A DNA stretch of 64,000 nt, from positions 496,001-560,000 of the forward strand of contig NW_027478443.1 in the NCBI RefSeq assembly GCF_051014685.1, given 5' to 3'. Of the stretch, positions 46,720 through 61,044 are shown piece after piece (the first letter of the stretch is position 1; each line of letters opens with the position of its first letter). Under the pieces are notes generated by a model. That model was not told the origin of the DNA. It searched no databases and saw only the letters and a list, made by a program, of their open reading frames with translations. Source of the stretch: Ptiloglossa arizonensis (Eukaryota; Arthropoda; Insecta; Hymenoptera; Colletidae). Made by a program: the position numbers and the translations under genes.

Positions 46720-49700
46720 ATCGGGCGAGTTTCTACTTTCAGTTACAATAGGAATTTTTGGGTTGGCTCAATCCGTTCGCGAGATATGGGAGTTTGAAGT
46801 CAAGAAATGGTTGAGAAGACGACAAATTTTTCGCAATTCTGCTGCTCCAATCGCGTAACCAGAATGACCTAGGGGAAAAATACACGTACCGTTGTAATCG
46901 GGCGAGTTTCTACTTTCAGATGCAATAGGAATTTTTGGGTTAGGTCAATCCGTTCGCGAGATATGGGAGTTTGAAGCTAAGAAATGGTAAGAAGACAACA
47001 AATTTTTCGCAATTCTGCTGCTCCAAACGCTTAACCAGAATGGCCTAGGGAAAAAGTACACATACCGTTGTAATCGGGCGATTTTCTACTTTCAGTTACA
47101 ATACGAATTTTTGGGTTGGGTCAATCCGTTCGCGAGATATGGGAGTTTGAAGCCAAGAAATGGTTGAGAAGACAACAAATTTTTCGCAATTGTGCTGCTT
47201 CAAACGCTTAACCAGAATGGCCTAGGGAAAAAATACACATACCGTTGTAATCGGGCGAGTTTCTACTTTCAGATGCAATAGGAATTTTTGGGTTAGGTCA
47301 ATCCGTTCGCGAGATATGGGAGTTTGAAGCTAAGAAATGGTTAAGAAGACAACAAAGTTTTCGCAATTCTGCTGCTCCAAACGCTTAACCAGAATGGCCT
47401 AGGGAAAAAATACACATACCGTTGTAATCGGGCGAGTTTCTACTTTCATATACAATAGGAATTTTTGGGTTAGGTCAGTCCGTTCGCGAGATATGGGAGT
47501 TTGAAGGTAAGAAATGGTTAAGAACACAACAAAGTTTTCGCAATTCTGCTGCTAGAAACGCTTAACCGGAATGGCCTAGGGAAAAAATACGCATACCGTT
47601 GTAATCGGGCGAGATTATACTTTCAGATGTAGCAGTAATTTTTGGGTTTGGTCAATCCGTTCGCGAGATATGGGACTTTGAAGCTGAGAAATGGTTGAGA
47701 AGGCAACAAAGTTTTCGCAATTCTGCTGCTCCAAACGCTTAACCAGAATGGCCTAGCGAAAAAGTACACATACCGTTGTAATCCGGCCAGTTTCTACTTT
47801 CAGTTACAATAGGAATTTTTGGGTTAGGTCAATCCGTTCGCGAGATATGGGAGTTTGAAGCTAAGAAATGGTAAGAAGACAACAAATTTTTCGCAATTCT
47901 GCTGCTCCAAACGCTTAACCAGAATGGCCTAGGGAAAAAGTACACATACCGTTGTAATCGGGCGATTTTCTACTTTCAGTCACAATACGAATTTTTGGGT
48001 TGGGTCAATCCATTCGCGAGATATGGGAGTTTGAAGCCAAGAAATGGTTGAGAAGACAACAAATTTTTCGCAATTGTGCTGCTTCAAACGCTTAACCAGA
48101 ATGGCCTAGGGAAAAAATACACATACCGTTGTAATCGGGCGAGTTTCTACTTTCAGATGCAATAGGAATTTTTGGGTTAGGTCAATCCGTTCGCGAGATA
48201 TGGGAGTTTGAAGCTAAGAAATGGTTAAGAAGACAACAAAGTTTTCGCAATTCTGCTGCTCCAAACGCTTAACCAGAATGGCCTAGGGAAAAAATACACA
48301 TACCGTTGTAATCGGGCGAGTTTCTACTTTCATATACAATAGGAATTTTTGGGTTAGGTCAGTCCGTTCGCGAGATATGGGAGTTTGAAGGTAAGAAATG
48401 GTTAAGAACACAACAAAGTTTTCGCAATTCTGCTGCTCCAAACGCTTAACCAGAATGGCCTAGGGAAAAAGTACACATACCGTTGTAATCGGGCGAGTTT
48501 CTACTTTCAGTTACAATGGGAATTTTTGGGTTGGCTCAATCCGTTCGCGAGATATGGGAGTTTGAAGCCAAGGAATGGTTGAGAAGACAACAAAGTTTTC
48601 GCAATTCTGCTGCTCCAAACGCTTAACCAGATTGGCCTAGGGAAAAAGTACACATACCGTTGTAATCGGGCGAGTTTCTACTTTCAGTTACAATAGGAAT
48701 TTTTGGGTTGGCGCAATCCGTTCGCGAGATATGGGAGTTTGAAGCCAAGAAATGGTTGAGAAGACAACAAATTTTTCGCAATTCTGCTGCTCCAATCGCT
48801 TAACCAGAATGACCTAGGGGAAAAATACACATACCGTTGTAATCGGGCGAGTTTCTACTTTCAGTTACAATACGAATTTTTGGGTTGGGTCAATCCGTTC
48901 GCGAGATATGGGAGTTTGAAGCCAAGAAATGGTTGAGAAGACAACAAATTTTTCGCAATTCCGCTGCTCCAAACGCTTAACCAGAATGGCCTAGGGAAAA
49001 AACATACATACCGTTGTAATCGGGCGAGTTTCTACTTTCAGATGCAACAGGAATTTTTGGGTTAGGTCAATCCGTTCGCGAGATATGGGAGTTTGAAGCC
49101 AAGAAATGGTTGAGAAGGAAAAAAATTTTTCGCAATTCTGCTGCTCGAAACGCTTAACCAGAATGGCCTAGGGAAAAAATACACATACCGTTGTAATCGG
49201 GCGAGTTTCTACTTTCAGTTACAATAGGAATTTTTGGGTTCGCTCAATCCGTTCGCGAGATATGGGAGTTTGAAGCTAAGAAATGGTAAGAAGACAACAA
49301 ATTTTTCGCAATTCTGCTGCTCCAAACGATTAACCAGAATGGCGTAGGGGTAAAATACACATACCGTTGTAATCGGACGAGTTTCTACTTTCAGTTACAA
49401 TACGAATTTTTGGATTGGGTCAATCCGTTCGCGAGATATGGGAGTTTGAAGCCAAGAAATGGTTGAGAAGACAACAAATTTTTCGCAATTCTGCTGCTCC
49501 AAACGCTTAACCAGAATGGCCTAGGGAAAAAATATACATACCGTTGTAATCGGGCGAGTTTCTACTTTCAGATGCAACAGGAATTTTTGGGTTAGGTCAA
49601 TCCGTTCGCGAGATATGGGAGTTTGAAGCCAAGAAATGGTTGCGAAGGCAAAACATTTTTCGCAATTCTGCTGATCCAAACGCTTAACCGGAATGGTCTA

Positions 49701-50785
49701 GGGAAAAAATACGCATACCGTTGTAATCGGGCGAGATTCTACTTTCAGATGTAGCAGTAATTTTTGGGTTTGGTCAATCCGTTCGCGAGATATGGGACTT
49801 TGAAGCTGAGAAATGGTTGAGAAGACAACAAAGTTTTCGCAATTCTGCTGCTCCAAACGCTTAACCAGAATGGCCTAGCGAAAAAGTACACATACCGTTG
49901 TAATCCGGCGAGTTTCTACTTTCAGTTACAATAGGAATTTTTGGGTTAGGTCAATCCGTTCGCGAGATATGGGAGTTTGAAGCTAAGAAATGGTAAGAAG
50001 ACAACAAATTTTTCGCAATTCTGCTGCTCCAAACGCTTAACCAGAATGGCCTAGGGAAAAAGTACACATACCGTTGTAATCGGGTGATTTTCTACTTTCA
50101 GTTACAATACGAATTTTTGGGTTGGGTCAATCCGTTCGCGAGATATGGGAGTTTGAAGCCAAGAAATGGTTGAGAAGGAAAAAAATTTTTCGCAATTCTG
50201 CTGCTCGAAACGCTTAACCAGAATGGCCTAGGGGAAAAATACACGTACCGTTGTAATCGGGCGGGTTTCTACTTTCAAATGCAATAGGAATTTTTGGGTT
50301 AGGTCAATCCGTTCGCGAGATATGGGACTTTGAAGCTGAGAAATGGTTGAGAAGACAACAAATTTTTCGCAATTCTGCTGCTCCAATCGCTTAACCAGAA
50401 TGACCTAGGGGAAAAATACACGTACCGTTGTAATCGGGCGGGTTTCTACTTTCAAATGCAATAGGAATTTTTGGGTTAGATCAATCCGTTCGCGAGATAT
50501 GGGAGTTTGAGTCAAGAAATGGTTGGGAAGGCAAATCATTTTTCGCAATTCTGCTGCTCCAAACGCTTAACCGGAATGGTCTAGGGAAAAAATACGCATA
50601 CCATTGTAATCGGGCGAGATTCTACTTTCAGATGTAGCAGTAATTTTTGGGTCTGGTCAATCCGTTCGCAAGATATGGGACTTTGAAGCTGAGAAATGGT
50701 TGAGAAGACAACAAAGTTTTCGCAATTCTGCTGCTCCAAACGCTTAACCACAATGGCCTAGCGAAAAAGTACACATACCGTTGTA
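46720..50785 (+). repeat. Block E, copy 1 (23 monomers)
   Basis: A distinct set of variants: GGGTTGGCTC with GAAGTCAAG and AGACGAC (46720), the shortened GAAATGGTAAGAAG (46897), GGGCGATTTTC (47073), TTTCATATACAA with GAAGGTAAG (47427), GAGATTATAC with GATGTAGCAGTAA (47604), CCGGCCAG (47781), AATGGGAATT (48488), GGGTTGGCGC (48665), GGGTTCGCTC (49196), and two later GATGTAGCAGTAA monomers (49726, 50609). Inside it, 46897-47780 and 47781-48487 are partial copies of one another. The full order returns at 58216-62281. Confidence 0.87.
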
Positions 50786-52908
50786 ATCGGGCGAGTTTCT
50801 ACTTTCAGATGCGATAGGAATTTTTGGGTTACGTCAATCCGTTCGCGAGATATGGGAGTTTGAAGCTAAGAAATGGTTAAGAAGACATCAAGGTTTGCGC
50901 AATTCTGCTGCTCCAAACGCTTAACCAGAATGGCCTAGGGAAAAAATACACCTACCGTTGTAATCGGGCGAGATTCTACTTTCAGTTACAACAGGAATTT
51001 TTGGGTTAGTTCAATCCGTTCGCGAGATATGGGAGTTTGAAGCCAAGAAATGGTTGCGAAGGCAAAAAATTTTTCGCAATTCTGCTGCTTCAAACGCTTA
51101 ACCAGAATGGCCTAGGGAAAAAATACACTTACCGTTGTAATCGGGCGAGTTTCTACTTTCAAATGCAATAGGAATTTTTGGGCTAGGTCAATCCGTTCGC
51201 GAGATATGGGAGTTTGAAGCCAAGAAATGGTTGAGAAGGCAAAAAATTTTTCGCAATTCTGCTGCTCCAACCGCTTAACCAGAATGGCCTATGGAAAAAA
51301 TACACATACCGTTGTAATCGGGCGAGTTTCTACTTTCAAATGCAATAGGAATTTTTGGGCTAGGTCAATCCGTTCGCGAGATATGGGAGTTTGAAGCCAA
51401 GAAATGGTTGAGAAGGCAAAAAATTTTTCGCAATTCTGCTGCTTCAAACGCTTAACCAGAATGGCCTAGGGAAAAAATACACCCACCGTTGTAATCGGGC
51501 GAGTTTCTACTTTCAGTTACAATAGGAATTTTTGGGTTAGTTCAATCCGTTCGCGAGATATGGGAGTTTGAAGCCAAGAAATGGTTGCGAAGGCAAAAAA
51601 TTTTTCGCAATTCTGCTGCTTCAAACGCTTAACCAGAATGGCATAGGGAAAAAATACACATACCGTTGTAATCGGGCGAGTTTCTACTTTCAAATGCAAT
51701 AGGAATTTTTGGGCTAGGTCAATCCGTTCGCGAGATATGGGAGTTTGAAGCCAAGAAATGGTTGAGAAGGCAAAAAATTTTTCGCAATTCTGCTGCTCCA
51801 ACCGCTTAACCAGAATGGCCTATGGAAAAAATACACATACCGTTGTAATCGGGCGAGTTTCTACTTTCAAATGCAATAGGAATTTTTGGGTTTGGTCAAT
51901 CCGTTCGCGAGATATGGGATTTTGAAGCTGAGAAATGGTTGAGAAGACAACAAATTTTTCGCAATTCTGCTGCTCCAATCGCTTAACCAGAATGACCTAG
52001 GGGAAAAATACACGTACCGTTGTAATCGGGCGAGTTTCTACTTTCAGTTGCAACAGGAATTTTTGGGTCATGTCAATCCGTTCGCGAGATATGGGAGATT
52101 GAAGCCAAGAAATGGTTGAGAAGGCAAAACATTATTCGCAATTCTGCTGCTTCAAACGCTTAACCAGAATGGCCTAGGGAAAAAATACACTTACCGTTGT
52201 AATCGGGCGAGTCTCTACTTTCAAATGCAATAGGAATTTTTGGGCTAGGTCAATCCGTTCGCGAGATATGGGAGTTTGAAGCCAAGAAATGGTTGAGAAG
52301 GCAAAACATTTTTCGCAATTCTGCTGACCTAAACGCTTAACCAGGATGGCCTAGGGAAAAAATACACATACCGTTGTAATCGGGTGAGTTTCTACTTAAA
52401 GACGCAACAGGAATTTTTGGGTTAGGTCAATGCGTTCGCGAGATATGGGAGTTTGAAGCCAAGAAATGGTTGAGAAGGAAAAAATTTTTCGCAATTCTGC
52501 TGCTCGAAACGCTTATCCAGAAAGGCCTAGGGAAAAAATACACATACCGTTGTAATCGGGCGAGTTTCTACTTTCAGATGCAATAGGAATATTTGGGTTA
52601 GGTCAATCCGTTCGCGAGATATGGGAGTTTGAAGCTAAGAAATGGTTAAGAAGACAACAAAGTTTGCGCAATTCTGCTGCTCCAAACGCTTAACCAGAAT
52701 GGCCTAGGGAAAAAATACACCTACCGTTGTAATCTGGCGAGATTCTACTTTCAGTTACAACAGGAATTTTTGGGTTAGGTCAATCCGTTCGCGAGATATG
52801 GGAGTTTGAAGCCAAGAAATGGTTGAGAAGGCAAAAAATTTTTCGCAATTCTGCTGCTCGAAACGCTTATCCAGAATGGCCTAGGGAAAAAATACACATA
52901 CCTTTGTA
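50786..52908 (+). repeat. Mosaic related to the 39-41 kb region (12 monomers)
   Basis: Runs through AGATGCGATAGG (50786), GAGATTCTAC (50963), GGGCTAGG/CTATGG (51140, 51671), GGCATAGGG (51494), GGGTTTGG (51848), GGGTCATGTC (52025), CTACTTAAAGACGC (52379), GGAATATTTGGG (52555) and GAGATTCTAC (52732). These variants belong to the 25-41 kb part of the array and are foreign to block E on either side. The 52379 monomer lacks one A (about 52480). Confidence 0.78.
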
Positions 52909-55900
52909 ATCGGGCGAGTTTCTACTTTCATATGCAATAGGAATTTTTGTGTTAGGTCAATCCGTTCGCGAGATATGGGTGTTTGAAGCTAAGAAATGGT
53001 TAAGAAGACAACAAAGTTTGCGCAATTCTGCTGCTCCAAACGCTTAACCAGAATGGCCTAGGGAAAAAATACACATACCGTTGTAATCGGGCGAGTTTCT
53101 ACTTTCAGTTACAACAGGAATTTTTCGGTTAGGTCAATCCGTTCGCGAAATATGGGACTTTGAAGCTAAGAAATGGTTGACAAGACAACAAATTTTTCGC
53201 ACATCTGTTGCTCCAATCGCTTAACCAGAATTACCTAGGGGAAAAATACACGTACCGTTGTAATCGGGCGAGTTTCTACTTTCAGTTACAATAGGAATTT
53301 TTGGGTTAGTTCAATCCGTTCGCGAGATATGGGAGTTTGAAGCCAAGAAATGGTTGAGAAGGCAAAAAATTTTTCGCAATTCTGCTGCTTCAAACGCTTA
53401 ACCAGAATGGCCTAGGGAAAAAATACACATACCGTTGTAATCGGGCGAGTTTCGACTTTCAGTTACAACTGGAATTTTTGGGTTAGGTCAGTCCGTTCGC
53501 GAGATATGGGACTTTGAAGCTAAGAAATGGTTGACAAGACAACAAATTTTTCGCAATTCTGTTGCTCCAATCGCTTAACCAGAATTACCTAGGGGACAAA
53601 TACACGTACCGTTGTAATCGGGCGAGTTTCTACTTTCAAATGCAATAGGAATTTTTGGGTTAGGTCAATCCGTTCGCGAGATATGGGAGTTTGAAGCCCA
53701 GAAATGGTTGAGAAGGCAAAAAATTTTTCGCAATTCTGCCGCTCGAAACGCTTATCCAGAATGGCCTAGGGTAAAAATACACATACCGTTGTAATCGGGC
53801 GAGTTTCTACTTTCAGATGCAATACGAATTTTTGGGTTAGGTCAATCCGTTCGCGAGATATGGGAGTTTGAAGCTAAGAAATGGTTAAGAAAACAACGAA
53901 GCTTGCCCAATTCTGCTGCTCCAAACGCTTAACCAGAATGGCCTAGGGAAAAAATACACCCACCGTTGTAATCGGGCGAGTTTCTACCTTCAGTTACAAT
54001 AGGAATTTTTGGGTTAGTTCAATCCGTTCGCGAGATATGGGAGTTTGAAGCCAAGAAATGGTTGCGAAGGCAAAAAATTTTTCGCAATTCTGCTGCTTCA
54101 AACGCTTAACCAGAATGGCCTAGGGAAAAAATACACATACCGTTGTAATCGGGCGAGTTTCTACTTTCAGTTACAATAGGAATTTTTGGGTTGGCTCAAT
54201 CCGTTCGCGAGATATGGGAGTTTGAAGTCAAGAAATGGTTGAGAAGACGACAAATTTTTCGCAATTCTGCTGCTCCAATCGCGTAACCAGAATGACCTAG
54301 GGGAAAAATACACGTACCGTTGTAATCGGGCGAGTTTCTACTTTCAGATGCAATAGGAATTTTTGGGTTAGGTCAATCCGTTCGCGAGATATGGGAGTTT
54401 GAAGCTAAGAAATGGTAAGAAGACAACAAATTTTTCGCAATTCTGCTGCTCCAAACGCTTAACCAGAATGGCCTAGGGAAAAAGTACACATACCGTTGTA
54501 ATCGGGCGATTTTCTACTTTCAGTTACAATACGAATTTTTGGGTTGGGTCAATCCGTTCGCGAGATATGGGAGTTTGAAGCCAAGAAATGGTTGAGAAGA
54601 CAACAAATTTTTCGCAATTGTGCTGCTTCAAACGCTTAACCAGAATGGCCTAGGGAAAAAATACACATACCGTTGTAATCGGGCGAGTTTCTACTTTCAG
54701 ATGCAATAGGAATTTTTGGGTTAGGTCAATCCGTTCGCGAGATATGGGAGTTTGAAGCTAAGAAATGGTTAAGAAGACAACAAAGTTTTCGCAATTCTGC
54801 TGCTCCAAACGCTTAACCAGAATGGCCTAGGGAAAAAATACACATACCGTTGTAATCGGGCGAGTTTCTACTTTCATATACAATAGGAATTTTTGGGTTA
54901 GGTCAGTCCGTTCGCGAGATATGGGAGTTTGAAGGTAAGAAATGGTTAAGAACACAACAAAGTTTTCGCAATTCTGCTGCTAGAAACGCTTAACCGGAAT
55001 GGCCTAGGGAAAAAATACGCATACCGTTGTAATCGGGCGAGATTATACTTTCAGATGTAGCAGTAATTTTTGGGTTTGGTCAATCCGTTCGCGAGATATG
55101 GGACTTTGAAGCTGAGAAATGGTTGAGAAGACAACAAAGTTTTCGCAATTCTGCTGCTCCAAACGCTTAACCAGAATGGCCTAGCGAAAAAGTACACATA
55201 CCGTTGTAATCCGGCCAGTTTCTACTTTCAGTTACAATAGGAATTTTTGGGTTAGGTCAATCCGTTCGCGAGATATGGGAGTTTGAAGCTAAGAAATGGT
55301 AAGAAGACAACAAATTTTTCGCAATTCTGCTGCTCCAAACGCTTAACCAGAATGGCCTAGGGAAAAAGTACACATACCGTTGTAATCGGGCGATTTTCTA
55401 CTTTCAGTCACAATACGAATTTTTGGGTTGGGTCAATCCATTCGCGAGATATGGGAGTTTGAAGCCAAGAAATGGTTGAGAAGACAACAAATTTTTCGCA
55501 ATTGTGCTGCTTCAAACGCTTAACCAGATTGGCCTAGGGAAAAAATACACATACCGTTGTAATCGGGCGAGTTTCTACTTTCAGATGCAATAGGAATTTT
55601 TGGGTTAGGTCAATCCGTTCGCGAGATATGGGAGTTTGAAGCTAAGAAATGGTTAAGAAGACAACAAAGTTTTCGCAATTCTGCTGCTCCAAACGCTTAA
55701 CCAGAATGGCCTAGGGAAAAAATACACATACCGTTGTAATCGGGCGAGTTTCTACTTTCATATACAATAGGAATTTTTGGGTTAGGTCAGTCCGTTCGCG
55801 AGATATGGGAGTTTGAAGGTAAGAAATGGTTAAGAACACAACAAAGTTTTCGCAATTCTGCTGCTCCAAACGCTTAACCAGAATGGCCTAGGGAAAAAGT

Positions 55901-56976
55901 ACACATACCGTTGTAATCGGGCGAGTTTCTACTTTCAGTTACAATGGGAATTTTTGGGTTGGCTCAATCCGTTCGCGAGATATGGGAGTTTGAAGCCAAG
56001 GAATGGTTGAGAAGACAACAAAGTTTTCGCAATTCTGCTGCTCCAAACGCTTAACCAGATTGGCCTAGGGAAAAAGTACACATACCGTTGTAATCGGGCG
56101 AATTTCTACTTTCAGTTACAATAGGAATTTTTGGGTTGGCGCAATCCGTTCGCGAGATATGGGAGTTTGAAGCCAAGAAATGGTTGAGAAGACAACAAAT
56201 TTTTCGCAATTCTGCTGCTCCAATCGCTTAACCAGAATGACCTAGGGGAAAAATACACATACCGTTGTAATCGGGCGAGTTTCTACTTTCAGTTACAATA
56301 CGAATTTTTGGGTTGGGTCAATCCGTTCGCGAGATATGGGAGTTTGAAGCCAAGAAATGGTTGAGAAGACAACAAATTTTTCGCAATTCCGCTGCTCCAA
56401 ACGCTTAACCAGAATGGCCTAGGGAAAAAACATACATACCGTTGTAATCGGGCGAGTTTCTACTTTCAGATGCAACAGGAATTTTTGGGTTAGGTCAATC
56501 CGTTCGCGAGATATGGGAGTTTGAAGCCAAGAAATGGTTGAGAAGGAAAAAAATTTTTCGCAATTCTGCTGCTCGAAACGCTTAACCAGAATGGCCTAGG
56601 GAAAAAATACACATACCGTTGTAATCGGGCGAGTTTCTACTTTCAGTTACAATAGGAATTTTTGGGTTCGCTCAATCCGTTCGCGAGATATGGGAGTTTG
56701 AAGCTAAGAAATGGTAAGAAGACAACAAATTTTTCGCAATTCTGCTGCTCCAAACGCTTAACCAGAATGGCCTAGGGGTAAAATACACATACCGTTGTAA
56801 TCGGGCGAGTTTCTACTTTCAGTTACAATACGAATTTTTGGGTTGGGTCAATCCGTTCGCGAGATATGGGAGTTTGAAGCCAAGAAATGGTTGAGAAGGC
56901 AAAAAATTTTTCGCAATTCTGCTGCTCGAAACGCTTATCCAGAATGGCCTAGGGAAAAAATACACATACCTTTGTA
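52909..56976 (+). repeat. 23-monomer unit (4068 bp), copy 1, containing block E copy 2
   Basis: Starts with TTTCATATGCAA and TTTTTGTGTTAGG (52909). It continues with TTTTCGGTTAGG (53086), TTTCGACTTTC (53440), GAAGCCCAG (53617), AATACGAA (53794) and CTACCTTC (53971). At 54148 it enters block E (GGGTTGGCTC/GAAGTCAAG), which runs for 15 monomers and ends in the chimera at 56800. Three one-base deletions (GGTAAGAAG at about 54416, 55300 and 56715) give the 4068-bp length. Confidence 0.9.
56800..56976 (+). repeat. Chimeric monomer at the 4068-bp duplication junction
   Basis: The left half (TTACAATACGAA, GGGTTGGGTC) is the block-E monomer equivalent to 49372 and 60868. The right half (GAGAAGGCAAAAAA, CTCGAAACGCTTATCC, CCTTTGTA) is the monomer at 52732. 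The switch lies between about 56863 and 56899. In the second copy (60868) the monomer is entirely block-E type, so this is the new joint formed when the 4068-bp unit duplicated. Confidence 0.87.
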
Positions 56977-59900
56977 ATCGGGCGAGTTTCTACTTTCATA
57001 TGCAATAGGAATTTTTGTGTTAGGTCAATCCGTTCGCGAGATATGGGTGTTTGAAGCTAAGAAATGGTTAAGAAGACAACAAAGTTTGCGCAATTCTGCT
57101 GCTCCAAACGCTTAACCAGAATGGCCTAGGGAAAAAATACACATACCGTTGTAATCGGGCGAGTTTCTACTTTCAGTTACAACAGGAATTTTTCGGTTAG
57201 GTCAATCCGTTCGCGAAATATGGGACTTTGAAGCTAAGAAATGGTTGACAAGACAACAAATTTTTCGCACATCTGTTGCTCCAATCGCTTAACCAGAATT
57301 ACCTAGGGGAAAAATACACGTACCGTTGTAATCGGGCGAGTTTCTACTTTCAGTTACAATAGGAATTTTTGGGTTAGTTCAATCCGTTCGCGAGATATGG
57401 GAGTTTGAAGCCAAGAAATGGTTGAGAAGGCAAAAAATTTTTCGCAATTCTGCTGCTTCAAACGCTTAACCAGAATGGCCTAGGGAAAAAATACACATAC
57501 CGTTGTAATCGGGCGAGTTTCGACTTTCAGTTACAACTGGAATTTTTGGGTTAGGTCAGTCCGTTCGCGAGATATGGGACTTTGAAGCTAAGAAATGGTT
57601 GACAAGACAACAAATTTTTCGCAATTCTGTTGCTCCAATCGCTTAACCAGAATTACCTAGGGGACAAATACACGTACCGTTGTAATCGGGCGAGTTTCTA
57701 CTTTCAAATGCAATAGGAATTTTTGGGTTAGGTCAATCCGTTCGCGAGATGTGGGAGTTTGAAGCCCAGAAATGGTTGAGAAGGCAAAAAATTTTTCGCA
57801 ATTCTGCCGCTCGAAACGCTTATCCAGAATGGCCTAGGGTAAAAATACACATACCGTTGTAATCGGGCGAGTTTCTACTTTCAGATGCAATACGAATTTT
57901 TGGGTTAGGTCAATCCGTTCGCGAGATATGGGAGTTTGAAGCTAAGAAATGGTTAAGAAGACAACGAAGCTTGCCCAATTCTGCTGCTCCAAACGCTTAA
58001 CCAGAATGGCCTAGGGAAAAAATACACCCACCGTTGTAATCGGGCGAGTTTCTACCTTCAGTTACAATAGGAATTTTTGGGTTAGTTCAATCCGTTCGCG
58101 AGATATGGGAGTTTGAAGCCAAGAAATGGTTGCGAAGGCAAAAAATTTTTCGCAATTCTGCTGCTTCAAACGCTTAACCAGAATGGCCTAGGGAAAAAAT
58201 ACACATACCGTTGTAATCGGGCGAGTTTCTACTTTCAGTTACAATAGGAATTTTTGGGTTGGCTCAATCCGTTCGCGAGATATGGGAGTTTGAAGTCAAG
58301 AAATGGTTGAGAAGACGACAAATTTTTCGCAATTCTGCTGCTCCAATCGCGTAACCAGAATGACCTAGGGGAAAAATACACGTACCGTTGTAATCGGGCG
58401 AGTTTCTACTTTCAGATGCAATAGGAATTTTTGGGTTAGGTCAATCCGTTCGCGAGATATGGGAGTTTGAAGCTAAGAAATGGTAAGAAGACAACAAATT
58501 TTTCGCAATTCTGCTGCTCCAAACGCTTAACCAGAATGGCCTAGGGAAAAAGTACACATACCGTTGTAATCGGGCGATTTTCTACTTTCAGTTACAATAC
58601 GAATTTTTGGGTTGGGTCAATCCGTTCGCGAGATATGGGAGTTTGAAGCCAAGAAATGGTTGAGAAGACAACAAATTTTTCGCAATTGTGCTGCTTCAAA
58701 CGCTTAACCAGAATGGCCTAGGGAAAAAATACACATACCGTTGTAATCGGGCGAGTTTCTACTTTCAGATGCAATAGGAATTTTTGGGTTAGGTCAATCC
58801 GTTCGCGAGATATGGGAGTTTGAAGCTAAGAAATGGTTAAGAAGACAACAAAGTTTTCGCAATTCTGCTGCTCCAAACGCTTAACCAGAATGGCCTAGGG
58901 AAAAAATACACATACCGTTGTAATCGGGCGAGTTTCTACTTTCATATACAATAGGAATTTTTGGGTTAGGTCAGTCCGTTCGCGAGATATGGGAGTTTGA
59001 AGGTAAGAAATGGTTAAGAACACAACAAAGTTTTCGCAATTCTGCTGCTAGAAACGCTTAACCGGAATGGCCTAGGGAAAAAATACGCATACCGTTGTAA
59101 TCGGGCGAGATTATACTTTCAGATGTAGCAGTAATTTTTGGGTTTGGTCAATCCGTTCGCGAGATATGGGACTTTGAAGCTGAGAAATGGTTGAGAAGAC
59201 AACAAAGTTTTCGCAATTCTGCTGCTCCAAACGCTTAACCAGAATGGCCTAGCGAAAAAGTACACATACCGTTGTAATCCGGCCAGTTTCTACTTTCAGT
59301 TACAATAGGAATTTTTGGGTTAGGTCAATCCGTTCGCGAGATATGGGAGTTTGAAGCTAAGAAATGGTAAGAAGACAACAAATTTTTCGCAATTCTGCTG
59401 CTCCAAACGCTTAACCAGAATGGCCTAGGGAAAAAGTACACATACCGTTGTAATCGGGCGATTTTCTACTTTCAGTCACAATACGAATTTTTGGGTTGGG
59501 TCAATCCATTCGCGAGATATGGGAGTTTGAAGCCAAGAAATGGTTGAGAAGACAACAAATTTTTCGCAATTGTGCTGCTTCAAACGCTTAACCAGATTGG
59601 CCTAGGGAAAAAATACACATACCGTTGTAATCGGGCGAGTTTCTACTTTCAGATGCAATAGGAATTTTTGGGTTAGGTCAATCCGTTCGCGAGATATGGG
59701 AGTTTGAAGCTAAGAAATGGTTAAGAAGACAACAAAGTTTTCGCAATTCTGCTGCTCCAAACGCTTAACCAGAATGGCCTAGGGAAAAAATACACATACC
59801 GTTGTAATCGGGCGAGTTTCTACTTTCATATACAATAGGAATTTTTGGGTTAGGTCAGTCCGTTCGCGAGATATGGGAGTTTGAAGGTAAGAAATGGTTA

Positions 59901-61044
59901 AGAACACAACAAAGTTTTCGCAATTCTGCTGCTCCAAACGCTTAACCAGAATGGCCTAGGGAAAAAGTACACATACCGTTGTAATCGGGCGAGTTTCTAC
60001 TTTCAGTTACAATGGGAATTTTTGGGTTGGCTCAATCCGTTCGCGAGATATGGGAGTTTGAAGCCAAGGAATGGTTGAGAAGACAACAAAGTTTTCGCAA
60101 TTCTGCTGCTCCAAACGCTTAACCAGATTGGCCTAGGGAAAAAGTACACATACCGTTGTAATCGGGCGAGTTTCTACTTTCAGTTACAATAGGAATTTTT
60201 GGGTTGGCGCAATCCGTTCGCGAGATATGGGAGTTTGAAGCCAAGAAATGGTTGAGAAGACAACAAATTTTTCGCAATTCTGCTGCTCCAATCGCTTAAC
60301 CAGAATGACCTAGGGGAAAAATACACATACCGTTGTAATCGGGCGAGTTTCTACTTTCAGTTACAATACGAATTTTTGGGTTGGGTCAATCCGTTCGCGA
60401 GATATGGGAGTTTGAAGCCAAGAAATGGTTGAGAAGACAACAAATTTTTCGCAATTCCGCTGCTCCAAACGCTTAACCAGAATGGCCTAGGGAAAAAACA
60501 TACATACCGTTGTAATCGGGCGAGTTTCTACTTTCAGATGCAACAGGAATTTTTGGGTTAGGTCAATCCGTTCGCGAGATATGGGAGTTTGAAGCCAAGA
60601 AATGGTTGAGAAGGAAAAAAATTTTTCGCAATTCTGCTGCTCGAAACGCTTAACCAGAATGGCCTAGGGAAAAAATACACATACCGTTGTAATCGGGCGA
60701 GTTTCTACTTTCAGTTACAATAGGAATTTTTGGGTTCGCTCAATCCGTTCGCGAGATATGGGAGTTTGAAGCTAAGAAATGGTAAGAAGACAACAAATTT
60801 TTCGCAATTCTGCTGCTCCAAACGCTTAACCAGAATGGCCTAGGGGTAAAATACACATACCGTTGTAATCGGGCGAGTTTCTACTTTCAGTTACAATACG
60901 AATTTTTGGGTTGGGTCAATCCGTTCGCGAGATATGGGAGTTTGAAGCCAAGAAATGGTTGAGAAGACAACAAATTTTTCGCAATTCTGCTGCTCCAAAC
61001 GCTTAACCAGAATGGCCTAGGGAAAAAATATACATACCGTTGTA
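56977..61044 (+). repeat. 23-monomer unit (4068 bp), copy 2
   Basis: Each marker of copy 1 recurs exactly 4068 bp on: TTTTTGTGTTAGG (56977), TTTCGACTTTC (57508), GAAGCCCAG (57685), GGGTTGGCTC (58216). Differences from copy 1 are few, for example GATGTGGGA (about 57750) and AAGAAGACAACG where copy 1 has AAGAAAACAACG (about 53892). Block E continues past the end of this unit into 61045. Confidence 0.9.
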
